A stretch of DNA of 64,000 nt from Corynebacterium halotolerans (GTDB lineage Bacteria > Actinomycetota > Actinomycetes > Mycobacteriales > Mycobacteriaceae). Below the pieces are notes generated by a model. That model did not search any database. It saw only the letters and a program-made list of their open reading frames with translations, and was not told the origin of the DNA. The stretch is taken from assembly GCF_001056295.1 (NCBI RefSeq), contig NZ_JVMD01000006.1:124232-188231 (forward strand). The letters run 5' to 3'. Each line of letters starts with the position of its first letter. Position 1 is the stretch's first letter. The position numbers were made by a program, and so were the translations under genes. Below are positions 45,595-56,193 of this stretch, one piece after another.

Positions 45595-46422
45595 ATGAGC
45601 ACCTGCATCTCCGCACGGGAACTCCATGGCCGCATCCAGGCCGGGCGCCGCATCGCGATCATCGACACCCGCTGGTCCCGCGACCGGTCGTCCTACTGCC
45701 ACTACACCATGGCCCACATTCCGCTGGCACTCTTCTCGGACCCGACGTATGACCTGGTCGGAATCCCCGACCGCGAGCACGGCCGCAACCCCCTGCCGGA
45801 GCTGGCGCGCGTCCAGGACGCCGTCGACAGGTGGGGCCTGACCGACGAGCACGAGGTCGTCGTCTACGACAAGGGCGACGGCCTGCTGGCGGCGCGCGCG
45901 TGGTGGATTCTCACGTGGGCGGGCATCAAGGACGTCAAGGTGCTGCGCTGCGGCCTGCGCGGCTGGGAGGAGGAGGGCTTCGACACCGCCGGCGGCCCGG
46001 GCAACCTCCCGCAGCCGGGCGATCTGACGGTCACCGCGGGCAACCTCCCGGTCATCGACGTCGACGAGGTCGCCGCGTGGCCCGACAAGGGCGTGCTCAT
46101 CGACGCCCGCGAACTCTCCCGCTTCCAGGGCCGCGCCGAGCGCCTGGACCTGCAGGCCGGGCACATTCCGGGGGCGGTGAACCTGCCGGTCCGCGCGCTG
46201 CAGCGCGACGGAGAGTTCCTGCCGGCCGAGGACATCCGCGCCAAGCTCGCCGAGGTCGGCGTGACCTCGGGCGATCAGGTCGCCGTGTATTCCGGGTCGG
46301 GCCTGCATTCGTCGCTGTTCATCCAGGCGATGCACGAGGCCGGGATGCCAGGCGCGTCGCTGTTCATCGGCGGTTGGTCGAAGTGGGCGGGTGATCCGGC
46401 GCGGCCCATCGTCCGCCTGTGA
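45595..46422 (+). CDS. Rhodanese-family sulfurtransferase with Ser in place of catalytic Cys
   Basis: A 275-residue tandem rhodanese of the SseA/thiosulfate or 3-mercaptopyruvate sulfurtransferase type: first domain ISARELHGRI to about 120, second domain from about 145 (LIDARELSRFQG; AGHIPGAVNLP). The active-site loop, normally CGSG, reads VYSGSGLHSS, with Ser233 at the cysteine position, so sulfur transfer is unlikely unless the codon is an error. ATG 45595 has TAGGCT about 10 nt upstream, suggesting a leaderless transcript. Confidence 0.85.
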   Translation: MSTCISARELHGRIQAGRRIAIIDTRWSRDRSSYCHYTMAHIPLALFSDPTYDLVGIPDREHGRNPLPELARVQDAVDRWGLTDEHEVVVYDKGDGLLAARAWWILTWAGIKDVKVLRCGLRGWEEEGFDTAGGPGNLPQPGDLTVTAGNLPVIDVDEVAAWPDKGVLIDARELSRFQGRAERLDLQAGHIPGAVNLPVRALQRDGEFLPAEDIRAKLAEVGVTSGDQVAVYSGSGLHSSLFIQAMHEAGMPGASLFIGGWSKWAGDPARPIVRL

Positions 46423-46447
46423 GGCAGCCGCATAGACTGTCCCCACG

Positions 46448-47770
46448 ATGACTTACCTCTTCATTCTCCTCGGGATCGCGCTGCTGGGCGCGGGTGCGGC
46501 GCTGTTCTTCCTGGACGCGCGCCGCCGCGCGGGGGCGTCGCGTTCGCTTGACGACGCCGCCGCCGTTCCCGTGGAGCCGGCCCCCGAGCCGGAAGAGGCC
46601 GAAAAAACGGAGCCCGAGCCGGAACCCGAGGTCGAGGCTGAAGCGGCGGCCGAGGCCGAGGCCGTCGCGGAACCCCTTGACGTGGTTGAAGTCGAGGACG
46701 AGGTCACAGCCGCGCCAGAAGTTCAGCCCGAAACCGACCCCGAGCCCGATCCCGACCCCGACGACGAGCCGCTCGATCTCGGGGATGGGGCCCCCAAGCG
46801 CCGGTCCCGCCCGTCGTTCGCGCCGCGGTTCCCCACCCGCGAGGAGCTGCGCCACGTCGGTCCGCTGGCTGGCATGAACGCGCGGCGCGCGCGGAAGGCG
46901 TGGGCGCTGGACCGGAAGGCGGACTTCCACAAGATCGACCCCGAGGTGGCCTCCTGGTGGGAGCGTGTCCCGGAGGGCGACGCCCGCGACGTGGTCAGCG
47001 GTTTCGCGCACGGCCGCGAAATGCACCTGTGCGACATCGGCGGGGTGACGCTGCTGGCGCTGCGCCGCCCGGTGCCGTCCGACGAGATCATGGAGTTCTC
47101 CCGCGACGGCCGCACCGACCTGCCCGAAGTCGGCGTGGAGGACGGCGTGACCGTCTCGGCCACCGACCCGGCGGTCATCCACCGCATCTTCGACAACCGC
47201 GCCCACCGGGTGCTGCGGTCCCTCCCCGAATCCATCACGGCGGCGTGGGCGGAGGGCGAGTGGGTCATCGGAGCCTTCGCAGACGGCTCCGGCCCCGACG
47301 ATTGGGATGCCGCGCTGGCGCCCATCGCCGGTTTCGCCGACATCGCCCGCCGCCTGCCGCCGTCGCCGGGGTCCATCGGCGAACTCGACCCCGCCCACCG
47401 CGACCCCACCCGCCCGACGGCCTCCGACGCCCCGGCCGCGCCGGGCCACCTGCGGCCCCTCGGCACCGCCCCCGCCGCACCCGCCCCGGCCGAACCCGCC
47501 GAGGAGACGCCCTCCTGGCGGCCCCCGGCCGCTTCGGGAGATCCGCTGGACACGCCCACGCGGTCCGTCGGAAAGCGGATGGGCGACGGCGAATTCCGCG
47601 ATTTGGGAGAATCCGGCGCGGACCTGCCCGCGCTGGGGGAGGATCCCGAACACAGCCGGGCCGCCGTCACCGGCGGACGGATCATCCGCCCGGACTCCGG
47701 GCCCGCGGTGATCTTCGGCGACGCCACGCCAGACGCAGAAACAGACCCAGAAAAGGACGACCAGGAATGA
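46448..47770 (+). CDS. Membrane-anchored protein of unknown function
   Basis: A 440-residue protein with one N-terminal membrane helix (LFILLGIALLGAGAALFFLDARRR), then a Glu/Pro-rich linker (50-115), a folded core at about 125-320 (FPTREELRHVGPLAGMNARRARKAWALDRKADF ... SWWERVPEGDARDVVSGFAHGREMHLCDIGG) and a Pro/Ala-rich tail. The core seems conserved next to pyrE in corynebacteria. No catalytic motif is recognised. It overlaps pyrE by ATGA, so expression is linked to pyrimidine synthesis. Confidence 0.7.
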   Translation: MTYLFILLGIALLGAGAALFFLDARRRAGASRSLDDAAAVPVEPAPEPEEAEKTEPEPEPEVEAEAAAEAEAVAEPLDVVEVEDEVTAAPEVQPETDPEPDPDPDDEPLDLGDGAPKRRSRPSFAPRFPTREELRHVGPLAGMNARRARKAWALDRKADFHKIDPEVASWWERVPEGDARDVVSGFAHGREMHLCDIGGVTLLALRRPVPSDEIMEFSRDGRTDLPEVGVEDGVTVSATDPAVIHRIFDNRAHRVLRSLPESITAAWAEGEWVIGAFADGSGPDDWDAALAPIAGFADIARRLPPSPGSIGELDPAHRDPTRPTASDAPAAPGHLRPLGTAPAAPAPAEPAEETPSWRPPAASGDPLDTPTRSVGKRMGDGEFRDLGESGADLPALGEDPEHSRAAVTGGRIIRPDSGPAVIFGDATPDAETDPEKDDQE

Positions 47771-48321
47771 ACAGACCCCAGGTAGACGAAAAGAAGCTCG
47801 CGGAGCTCGCCGAACTGGTCAAGGAGCTGGCCGTCGTCCACGGCCGGGTGACGCTGTCCTCCGGCAAGGAAGCCGACTACTATGTCGACCTGCGCCGCGC
47901 GACGCTGCACCACGGGGCGTCCCGGCTGATCGGCGAGCTGCTGCGCGAGCTCACCGCCGACTGGGATTACGCCGCCGTGGGCGGCCTGACGCTGGGCGCC
48001 GACCCGGTGGCCACGTCCGTCATGCACGCCGGCGGCCGCGCCATCGACGCGTTCGTGGTGCGCAAGGAGGCCAAGAAGCACGGCATGCAGCGCCGCGTCG
48101 AGGGCCCGGACATCGAGGGCGCGAAGGTCCTCGTCGTCGAGGACACCACCACCACCGGCAACTCGCCGCTGACCGCCGTCGCCGCGCTGCGCGAGGCCGG
48201 CGCCGACGTCGTGGGCGTGGCCACCGTCGTCGACCGCGACACCGGCGCCGCCGACGTCATCCGCGCCGAGGGGCTGGAATACCGCTTCCTCCTCGGACTC
48301 GCCGATCTGGGATTGGAGTAG
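47767..48321 (+). CDS. pyrE: Orotate phosphoribosyltransferase
   Basis: A 184-residue enzyme that joins orotate and PRPP to give OMP. Motifs: TLSSGKEADYYVDLRRATL near the N-terminus and the PRPP loop VLVVEDTTTTGNS near 120. The ATG at 47767 overlaps the upstream stop; AGGA precedes it. It is followed 4 nt later by the lysoplasmalogenase gene. Confidence 0.95.
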   Translation: MNRPQVDEKKLAELAELVKELAVVHGRVTLSSGKEADYYVDLRRATLHHGASRLIGELLRELTADWDYAAVGGLTLGADPVATSVMHAGGRAIDAFVVRKEAKKHGMQRRVEGPDIEGAKVLVVEDTTTTGNSPLTAVAALREAGADVVGVATVVDRDTGAADVIRAEGLEYRFLLGLADLGLE

Positions 48322-48325
48322 GGGC

Positions 48326-49087
48326 ATGGGACGGACCCGCGAGACCTTCAAGCAGGCGGCCGCGCGCCGCACGTCGGAGGGCGCCGGCGCGCTGATCGCC
48401 GCCGTCACCCGCGCCACCCGCGAACCCGAGCGGGCCGGCTACATCGGCGCCGCGGCGGTCAACGTCGTGTCCTCCGCGCTGGGCGCCGAAAAGCCCCGCA
48501 AGGTGTCCAAGACGCTGCTCATGCCGCTGCTCGCCGCCTCGGTGGTGCGCCGCCGCCACGAGACCCGCCCCGCCGTCACCGCCGGCCTGCTCGTCGGACT
48601 GGCCGCGGGCTGGATCGGCGACCTGGTGCTCATGCCGCGCAAGAACGACCTGAACAAGGGCGCCGCGGCGTTCGCGGTCAACCAGATCGCGTACCAGAAG
48701 ATGCTTTACGACGCCGGTGCGCGCCCGAACCGGTTCCGCTCCGTGGCGCGTTACCCGCTGTGGGCCGGCTCCGTCGCCGGTGCGGCGCTGTCGCGGCCGG
48801 ACCTGCTGCCCGCGGCGGCCGGCTACGGCTTCCTGCTGACCACCACCTCGATGCTCGGCGACGACGGCAACCTGGTCGCCGGGCTGGATTCGGAGTCCAA
48901 GGATCCGCGCTTCGGCATCGGCCACGGCGGCAACCTCTTCCTCATCTCGGATGCGCTGCTGATGCTGCGCGCGCTGGTGGGGGAGGACGGCGTCGTCGGA
49001 AAGCTGCTGGACGCCGGGGTCATGGACACCTACACCGCGGCGCAGCTGCTGCTCGTCGACGGCATCCTGGAGCTCGGCCGGAAGTGA
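48326..49087 (+). CDS. Lysoplasmalogenase (YhhN/TMEM86 family)
   Basis: A 253-residue membrane protein with about seven helices. Characteristic segments are KVSKTLLMPLL, GWIGDLVLM and GNLFLISDALLML, with acidic residues in the membrane as in the YhhN family, which hydrolyses the vinyl-ether of lysoplasmalogens. The gene overlaps the next by GTGA. The actual substrate in this organism is uncertain. Confidence 0.85.
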   Translation: MGRTRETFKQAAARRTSEGAGALIAAVTRATREPERAGYIGAAAVNVVSSALGAEKPRKVSKTLLMPLLAASVVRRRHETRPAVTAGLLVGLAAGWIGDLVLMPRKNDLNKGAAAFAVNQIAYQKMLYDAGARPNRFRSVARYPLWAGSVAGAALSRPDLLPAAAGYGFLLTTTSMLGDDGNLVAGLDSESKDPRFGIGHGGNLFLISDALLMLRALVGEDGVVGKLLDAGVMDTYTAAQLLLVDGILELGRK

Positions 49088-49755
49088 CCGACGGGACCGA
49101 TCAGCCCGGCCCCACCGAGTGGGGGACCCCGCGCGTCGGGGTCGGGCCGTGGGCGGAGGAGCACCCCGGCGAAGCCCCGCCGGATGACCCGCGGTACGAC
49201 CCCGAGCTCCTGCGCGAGGGCGACCGCCGCAACGTCGTGGACGCCTACCGCTATTGGACGCGCGAGGCCATCGTCGCCGACATCGACGCGCGGCGGCACC
49301 CGCTGCACGTGGCCATCGAGAACTTCGAGAACGACGCGAACATCGGCACCGTCGTGCGCACCGCCAACGCCTTCGCCGCCGCGGCGGTGCACATCGTGGG
49401 CCGGCGGCGCTGGAACCGGCGCGGTGCGATGGTCACCGACCGCTACCAGCACCTGCACCACCACGACACCGTCGACGAGGTCGTCGCCTGGGCCCGCGAG
49501 CGCGGCCTGGCCGTCGTCGCCGTGGACAACGTGCCCGGGTCGGTGCCGCTGGAGACGGCGGAGCTGCCGCGCGAATGCCTGCTGCTCTTCGGCCAGGAGG
49601 GCCCCGGCGTCACCGAGACGGCGCGGCGGGCGGCCGACATGACCGTCTCCATCGCCCAATTCGGGTCGACGCGGTCCATCAACGCCGGCGTCGCCGCCGG
49701 AATAGCCATGCACGCCTGGGTCCGCGCGCATGCCGATCTCGACGCCGCGTGGTGA
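49084..49755 (+). CDS. TrmH/SpoU-family RNA 2'-O-methyltransferase
   Basis: A 223-residue SPOUT enzyme. Motif 1 IENFENDANIGTVVRTANAF, motif 2 LLFGQEGPGVT, motif 3 IAQFGSTRSINAGVAAGIAMHAW. It methylates a ribose in tRNA or rRNA using S-adenosylmethionine. GTG 49084 overlaps the previous stop. The first 45 residues are a non-conserved extension. The modified position cannot be told. Confidence 0.9.
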   Translation: MTDGTDQPGPTEWGTPRVGVGPWAEEHPGEAPPDDPRYDPELLREGDRRNVVDAYRYWTREAIVADIDARRHPLHVAIENFENDANIGTVVRTANAFAAAAVHIVGRRRWNRRGAMVTDRYQHLHHHDTVDEVVAWARERGLAVVAVDNVPGSVPLETAELPRECLLLFGQEGPGVTETARRAADMTVSIAQFGSTRSINAGVAAGIAMHAWVRAHADLDAAW

Positions 49756-49814
49756 ATCCGCTCCCGCACGTAGACTGAACGTGGTAACCCGCCAGTACGG
49801 GAGAGGAGAGCCGC

Positions 49815-51017
49815 GTGGTGACCAGGATGTCGCGGACGGAGGTCGAGAACTGGGCCTACCGGGCCGATGTCGCCGAGCAGGCGATCAGGGACCGGCACGC
49901 GTCCAGGGTGTGGGGGCTGCCGGGCACGAATCTGGCGGTCCCGTCGTGGCCCGCCCCTCCGGCGCACAAGGCCTTCATCACCTGGCACTACTGGTGGCAG
50001 GCGCATTACCTCGATTGCCTGATCGACGCCGCCGCGCGCGTGCCGTCGCGGGAGAAGTCGAAGGCGGTGCAGGCGACGATCCGGGGCATCCGCATCCGTA
50101 ACCTGTCGCCGCTGGCGTCCAACGGGTACTTCGACGATCGCGCGTGGATGGTGCTGGCCCTGGGCCGCGCCGGCCACGTCGGCCGGGGCGCCCGCGGCAC
50201 CACGCGCCGCCTGCTGCATTCGCTGGTGGAGGGCATCGACCCGTCGACGGGCGTGCTGCCGTGGCGGACGGGCGACGTGTTCTTCAACGTTCCCGCCAAC
50301 GGCCCGGCGGCCATCGCGTTCGCGCGGGCGGGGCGGCTGGACGAGGCCTGCGCGCTGGTGGAGTGGATCTTCGACAACCTGGTGGATGACTCGGGGCTGA
50401 TCCTCGACGGCGTGCGGTTGTCGATGAGCGGCGTCGACGTCGAGCGCGGCCGCTACACCTACAACCAGGGCGTCATGATCGGCGCGTGCCTGGAGGTCGC
50501 CCTGGCCCTGCGCGAGCGCGGCGACCGGGACGCCTCGACGCGGTACCTGACGCGCCTGCACAACCTCATCCATTCGGTGGCCAAGGACATGGCCACGCCG
50601 GAGGGCGTGCTCAAGGGCGGCGGTGGCGGCGACGGCGGCCTGTTCAACGGGGTGCTCATGCGCTACCTGGCCGACGCCGCGATGCGCCTGCCCGACGACG
50701 GCCGCACCGACCGCGCCGCCGCGCGCATCGCCCGCCGGCTGGTGCTGGCGTCGGCGAACAGCGCGTGGCAGCACCGCCTCGAGGTCGACGGCCTGCCGCT
50801 GTTCCCGGCCGATTGGACGAAGGACGCCACGTTCCCGCAGGCCGGGGGCCTGGTGGCGGCGTCGGTGGGCGGCGCGGTGCGCGAGGGCGCCATCCGCGAG
50901 CGCGACCTGTCCGTGCAGCTGTCCGGCTGGATGCTCATGGAGGCCGCCGCCCGCGTGGCCGGCGACGCCCGCCGCAAGGCCGCGGCCGATCCGGACAAGG
51001 GCCCCTCATGCGAATGA
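49815..51017 (+). CDS. Glycoside hydrolase family 76-like protein
   Basis: A 400-residue (alpha/alpha)6-barrel protein resembling GH76 endo-alpha-1,6-mannanases: ASNGYFDDRAWMVLALGRAG contains the Asp-Asp pair that is catalytic in the family, and GRYTYNQGVMIGACLEVAL is also characteristic. No signal peptide is visible, so it may act in the cytosol or on cytosolic glycans. GGGAGAGGAGAG lies before the GTG pair at 49815/49818. Its end overlaps the next gene by 10 nt. In corynebacteria alpha-1,6-mannan is the core of lipomannan, a plausible substrate. Confidence 0.75.
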   Translation: MVTRMSRTEVENWAYRADVAEQAIRDRHASRVWGLPGTNLAVPSWPAPPAHKAFITWHYWWQAHYLDCLIDAAARVPSREKSKAVQATIRGIRIRNLSPLASNGYFDDRAWMVLALGRAGHVGRGARGTTRRLLHSLVEGIDPSTGVLPWRTGDVFFNVPANGPAAIAFARAGRLDEACALVEWIFDNLVDDSGLILDGVRLSMSGVDVERGRYTYNQGVMIGACLEVALALRERGDRDASTRYLTRLHNLIHSVAKDMATPEGVLKGGGGGDGGLFNGVLMRYLADAAMRLPDDGRTDRAAARIARRLVLASANSAWQHRLEVDGLPLFPADWTKDATFPQAGGLVAASVGGAVREGAIRERDLSVQLSGWMLMEAAARVAGDARRKAAADPDKGPSCE

Positions 51018-51904
51018 TCGATTCCGGCGCCGTGCGTTCGGCCATGACCGTCGGCCGCGCGGCGTACGTGCTGCGCGCCGCCCTGCTCGACGGGCTCGAC
51101 CCGAGCGACGACATCCCCCGCGGCAGCGCCGACCTGCCCCGCGGCAAGCAGATGCTGCTGATGCCCTCGGCCAACCGCGACCACGTGGGCGTCAAGCTGC
51201 TCACCGTCGGCGGCGACCCGTGGATCCAGGGGGCCTACCTGCTTTTCGACGGCCCGACGCTCGCCCCGACCGCCCTCCTCGACGGACCGGCCCTGACGGA
51301 TCTGCGCACTCCGGCGGTGTCCTTCGCGGGCGTCCTGGAGATCGTCTCCGCCCGCCGCCGCCCCGGGGCGCCGCTGCGCGCGGCCATCATCGGCTCCGGC
51401 CCGCAGGCCGTCCACCACGCTCTCGGCGCCGAGGAACTGTTCGGCGACGTGGAGGTCACGTTCGTCGTGCGCACCCCGCGCGAGATCGACTGCGACGTGC
51501 CGCATGAGGTGGCCACGGAATTGCCGGCCGACGCCGACTTCATCGTCTGCGCCACCTCCGCCGCCGAGCCGGTTCTCGCCGACGCCGACGTCGCCGACCA
51601 CGCCGTCGTCGTGGCCATGGGCGCCCACGACCCCGAGAAGCGTGAGCTGCCCGGCGAGCTGATGGGCCGCGCCCGCGTCATCGTCGAAGACGGCCACGTC
51701 GCCGAAACCGAATGCGGCGACGTCATGCTCGCCGTCGAGGAGGGGCATCTCGAACGGGGCGATTGGACGGAGTTCCGCGACGTCGTCGTCAAGCGGGACC
51801 TGGCCCTGGAACTGGCGCACTCCGGCGCGCCCGTGGTGTTCAAGACCGCCGGGATGAGCTGGGAGGACCTGGCCGTGGCGGTGGAGATTCTCGCCCTCGT
51901 TTGA
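51008..51904 (+). CDS. Ornithine cyclodeaminase/mu-crystallin-like protein
   Basis: A 298-residue Rossmann protein of the OCD/mu-crystallin family: GKQMLLMPSANRDHVGVKLLTV with the conserved Lys, GAYLLFDGPTLAPTALLDG, and the NAD(P) loop AIIGSGPQAVHH. Members include ornithine cyclodeaminases, alanine dehydrogenases and ketimine reductases; the reaction here cannot be assigned. ATG 51008 lies within the end of the GH76-like gene, so the two are translationally coupled. Confidence 0.8.
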   Translation: MRMIDSGAVRSAMTVGRAAYVLRAALLDGLDPSDDIPRGSADLPRGKQMLLMPSANRDHVGVKLLTVGGDPWIQGAYLLFDGPTLAPTALLDGPALTDLRTPAVSFAGVLEIVSARRRPGAPLRAAIIGSGPQAVHHALGAEELFGDVEVTFVVRTPREIDCDVPHEVATELPADADFIVCATSAAEPVLADADVADHAVVVAMGAHDPEKRELPGELMGRARVIVEDGHVAETECGDVMLAVEEGHLERGDWTEFRDVVVKRDLALELAHSGAPVVFKTAGMSWEDLAVAVEILALV

Positions 51905-51949
51905 CATCATCGGGGCTCGGCGACACGACGGCCGGGAAGGGTGGCCGCC

Positions 51950-52264
51950 ATGGCCTGGTTCATTCTCATCGCGTCCGGGGCCTTCGAGGCCGTGTGGGCG
52001 ATCGCCCTGGGCAAATCCGACGGGTTCACGCGGCTGTGGCCGTCGGTGATCTTCTTCGCCGCCCTGGCGGTGTCCATGGGCGGCCTGGCGTGGGCGATGC
52101 GCGAACTGCCGTTGGGGACGGCGTACGCGGTGTGGGTCGGCGTCGGCGCGACGCTGACCGTCGTCTGGGGGATGGTGTTCGACGGAGACCCCGTGACGCT
52201 GCCGAGGATGCTGTTCCTGGCGATGATCGTCGGCGGCATCGTCGGCTTGAAAGCACTGGCATGA
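51950..52264 (+). CDS. SMR-family exporter, SugE/Gdx type
   Basis: A 104-residue protein with four membrane helices. The conserved Glu is in the first helix (GAFEAVWAIALGKSDGFTRLWP), and this signature is that of the SugE/Gdx subgroup, many of which export guanidinium. GGGAAGGG precedes ATG 51950, favoured over GTG 51941. Only 45 bp separate it from the previous gene, so no guanidine riboswitch fits in front. Confidence 0.87.
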   Translation: MAWFILIASGAFEAVWAIALGKSDGFTRLWPSVIFFAALAVSMGGLAWAMRELPLGTAYAVWVGVGATLTVVWGMVFDGDPVTLPRMLFLAMIVGGIVGLKALA

Positions 52265-52683
52265 TGGGCCGCATGAAGCTCAACGACATGATGGCACCGC
52301 CCCCGGTGCACCTGCCCGCGTTCGACGACGCCGAGGCCGCGCGCGCCGACGGCAAGCCCGCCGACCAGGTCATCCGCATCTGCCCGCGCGACTCCGCGGC
52401 CTGGGCCGACCTCGCCGAGGCGGCGCTGGACCGCGGCGAGGACGTCACCGCCTACGCCTTCGCCCGCACCGGCTACCACCGCGGCCTGGACCTGCTGCGC
52501 GGCAACGGCTGGAAGGGCTTCGGCCCCGTGCCGTGGTCGCACGAACCCAACCGCGGCGTCCTGCGCGCCATTTCCGCGCTGGCGAAGGCCGCCCGCGCCA
52601 TCGGCGAAGACGACGAATACGACCGCTGCCTCGCCCTGCTCCAGGATTGCGATCAGTCCGCGGTGGCCGCCACGAACCTGTGA
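52261..52683 (+). CDS. DUF3151 protein
   Basis: A 140-residue helical, TPR-like protein (NDMMAPPPVHLPAF; DSAAWADLAEAALDRGEDVTAYAFARTGYHRGLDLLRGNGWKGFGPVPWSHEPNRG), matching the actinobacterial DUF3151 family of unknown role. Starts at ATG 52261 or 52273. It overlaps both neighbours by 4 nt (ATGA and GTGA), so the run from pyrE on is densely packed. Confidence 0.85.
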   Translation: MMGRMKLNDMMAPPPVHLPAFDDAEAARADGKPADQVIRICPRDSAAWADLAEAALDRGEDVTAYAFARTGYHRGLDLLRGNGWKGFGPVPWSHEPNRGVLRAISALAKAARAIGEDDEYDRCLALLQDCDQSAVAATNL

Positions 52684-54014
52684 CGCCCCGCCAGCCGCGC
52701 GACCCCCGCGACGTGGGGCTCGACGCCACCGAATACCTGGAGGCCCTGCGCCATCCCGCGTCCCGCGCGGCCATGGCGCTGCGCCGCCGGATGCGCCCGC
52801 GCACGCGGTTCCTCCACGGGGTGGAGCGGCTGCGCACGCGGTGGCTGCTGGTCATCCAGGCGGCGCTGGCCGCGGGCCTGGCGTACTGGGTCGCGTCGGA
52901 CGTCCTGGGCCACCCGACCCCGTTCTTCGCCCCGATGGCGGCGTTCATCGGCCTGAACGTCATGGTCGAGGGCCCGCGCCTGAAGTTCTCGCTCGAGCTG
53001 GTGCTCGGCGCGGCGCTGGGCGTCGGCGTCGGCGACGTCATCTTCTCGGTGCTCGGGCCGGGCGTGTGGCAGCTGACCGTGGGCGTGCTGGCGGCGATGA
53101 TCATCGGCGTCTTCGTCGGCCGCGGCCCGCTGGTGGTCAACCAGGCGGCGTCGTCGGCGGTGCTCATCGCCACGATCATGCCGCCGGGGTCGACGCTGTC
53201 CTACGAGCGCATGGTCGACGCCCTGGTCGGCGGCCTGATCGGCGTGATGGTCATGGCGCTGATTCCGCGCAACCCCGTGTCGGAGGCCCGCCGCACCGTG
53301 GCGACGGTGCTCGACCTGGGCGCCGACGTCCTCTACGACGTCGCCCGCGGCCTGGAGGACCACGACCCCGACCGCATCCGCGCCGGCCTGCAGGTGGCGC
53401 GGGCGTCGCAGGCCGACGTGACGCTGATGGACCGCACCATCGCCGACGGCGTGGAGCAGGTGCAGCTGTCGCCGCTGCTGTGGAATCGCCGCCGCCAGTT
53501 CCGCTCGCTCGCCCGGGTGGTCTATCCGGTGGACAACGCGCTGCGCAACATCCGCGTGCTGGCGCGCCGGGCCATGACCTCCGCCGAGGACAGCGTGGAC
53601 GTCTCCGCCGAGCTCGTCGAGCTGGTCATGGGGGTCAGCCGCTCCGCGACCACGGTCCGCAGGCTTCTCGACGGCACCCCGTCCCTCGCCGACATCCCCG
53701 AGTGGGGCGAGCTGCCCCACGACGACTCCAAGACCGGCGCTTTCGCGGCGGTGACCGGCGACGACGACACCGCGCCCGTGACCCCCGAGTCCGCGATCCG
53801 CGAGCTGCGCATCCTCGCCGCGAAGATGCGCCCGGCGGTGGTGGAGGGCGCGACGCTGTCGGAGATCGTCATCTTCGCCCAGTGCCGCTCGCTGACCGTC
53901 GACCTGCTGCAGGTCTGCGGCCTGTCCCGCCTGTCCGCCGTCGCCGCCCTGCCGCCCACCACCGAGCGCCCGGCGATGCCGCCGGAGGTGTGGGACCTCG
54001 ACGACGGGGACTGA
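52680..54014 (+). CDS. FUSC-family (aromatic acid exporter-like) membrane protein
   Basis: A 444-residue protein. After a basic N-terminus of 55 residues come about six membrane helices (residues 60-200, with FFAPMAAFIGLNVMVEGPRLK and LVVNQAASSAVLIATI), then a helical cytoplasmic domain. The pattern matches FUSC/ArAE proteins, which export aromatic acids or other small molecules. GTG 52680 overlaps the DUF3151 stop. Substrate unknown. Confidence 0.8.
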   Translation: MTPRQPRDPRDVGLDATEYLEALRHPASRAAMALRRRMRPRTRFLHGVERLRTRWLLVIQAALAAGLAYWVASDVLGHPTPFFAPMAAFIGLNVMVEGPRLKFSLELVLGAALGVGVGDVIFSVLGPGVWQLTVGVLAAMIIGVFVGRGPLVVNQAASSAVLIATIMPPGSTLSYERMVDALVGGLIGVMVMALIPRNPVSEARRTVATVLDLGADVLYDVARGLEDHDPDRIRAGLQVARASQADVTLMDRTIADGVEQVQLSPLLWNRRRQFRSLARVVYPVDNALRNIRVLARRAMTSAEDSVDVSAELVELVMGVSRSATTVRRLLDGTPSLADIPEWGELPHDDSKTGAFAAVTGDDDTAPVTPESAIRELRILAAKMRPAVVEGATLSEIVIFAQCRSLTVDLLQVCGLSRLSAVAALPPTTERPAMPPEVWDLDDGD

Positions 54015-54023
54015 TCCCGCGCC

Positions 54024-54848
54024 CTACCGCACCAGCTGCAGATCCAGCAGGTGCCGGTAGATGGTGGTCTTCTCCCGCGGCTTCTTCGCCTCCACGCCGT
54101 CGCGGACGTAGCGGAATCCGGGGCCGCCGGCCTGCATCGCGCGCCCCGTCACCGGTTCATGCAGCGTGCGGGGAGCCCCGGCCATGTCGGCGAGGCCGCC
54201 GTCGTCGGAAAGCCGCGTGCGCAACAGGCCGCGGCGCCGGCCCGGGGGCGGCGGCAGCTCCGCGGCGACCAGCCCCGGCGCGTCCGGCAGCGGCCGAACC
54301 TGGACGCCGTGCGAGGTGCCGGAGAACAGCTCCGTGCTGTCGACCCACACTTCGCCGCGCAGGCCGCCGCGCGAGGACGTCCCGTCGATGCCCGGCTCGG
54401 TCAGCAGCGCGAAACCGACGATCGCCTGGCCGGTGTCGTCGCGGATCAGCGGCACGGGGCGCACGGGGCGCGTTTCGGCCTCGGCCCGGGACAGCCCGTG
54501 CTCGCCGGACCCGTCGATTCCCCAGTTCCGCGCCGCCGGCGACGGTGCGGTGGGCACGTGGGCGACCTCGAACCACAGCAGGTTGCGGCGCATCAGGTGC
54601 GTGGCCACCGCCGCCAGCGACGCATCGGGGCCTTCGACGATCAGCCGCACCGGCTCGCTCGGCCGTTGCGGCGCGCGCCGCGGGGCGCCCAGGTGCGGGA
54701 CTTCCTTGCCCTTCGCGATGTCGTCGGGCGTCGGGTTGTCGTCGTGCGGCAGGACCTGCTTCGCGACGTCGTCGAGGAACGCCAGATCGCGCCTGCCGGG
54801 GATGAGGGGAAAACCGTCCGCACCGCATCGCAACGCCACAATCCGCAT
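54024..54848 (-). CDS. Conserved protein of unknown function next to purA
   Basis: A 274-residue soluble protein, [28 protein letters not shown] at the N-terminus, with no signal peptide and no motif I recognise. It is convergent with the FUSC gene and divergent from purA, with 50 bp in the latter gap; a similar gene sits beside purA in other corynebacteria. Alpha/beta content with several RR and PPPP stretches. Function unknown. Confidence 0.65.
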   Translation of the reverse strand: MRIVALRCGADGFPLIPGRRDLAFLDDVAKQVLPHDDNPTPDDIAKGKEVPHLGAPRRAPQRPSEPVRLIVEGPDASLAAVATHLMRRNLLWFEVAHVPTAPSPAARNWGIDGSGEHGLSRAEAETRPVRPVPLIRDDTGQAIVGFALLTEPGIDGTSSRGGLRGEVWVDSTELFSGTSHGVQVRPLPDAPGLVAAELPPPPGRRRGLLRTRLSDDGGLADMAGAPRTLHEPVTGRAMQAGGPGFRYVRDGVEAKKPREKTTIYRHLLDLQLVR

Positions 54849-54898
54849 GGGACTACACTAGCCGGGGGTTTTATCAACCGACTTGTTGGAGTGGAGAC

Positions 54899-56188
<1,290 letters not shown>

Positions 56189-56193
56189 TCGCC

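Noticed and set aside
51905..51949. Possible guanidine riboswitch before the SugE/Gdx-type gene
   Set aside because: Only 45 bp separate the genes and no riboswitch core can fit.
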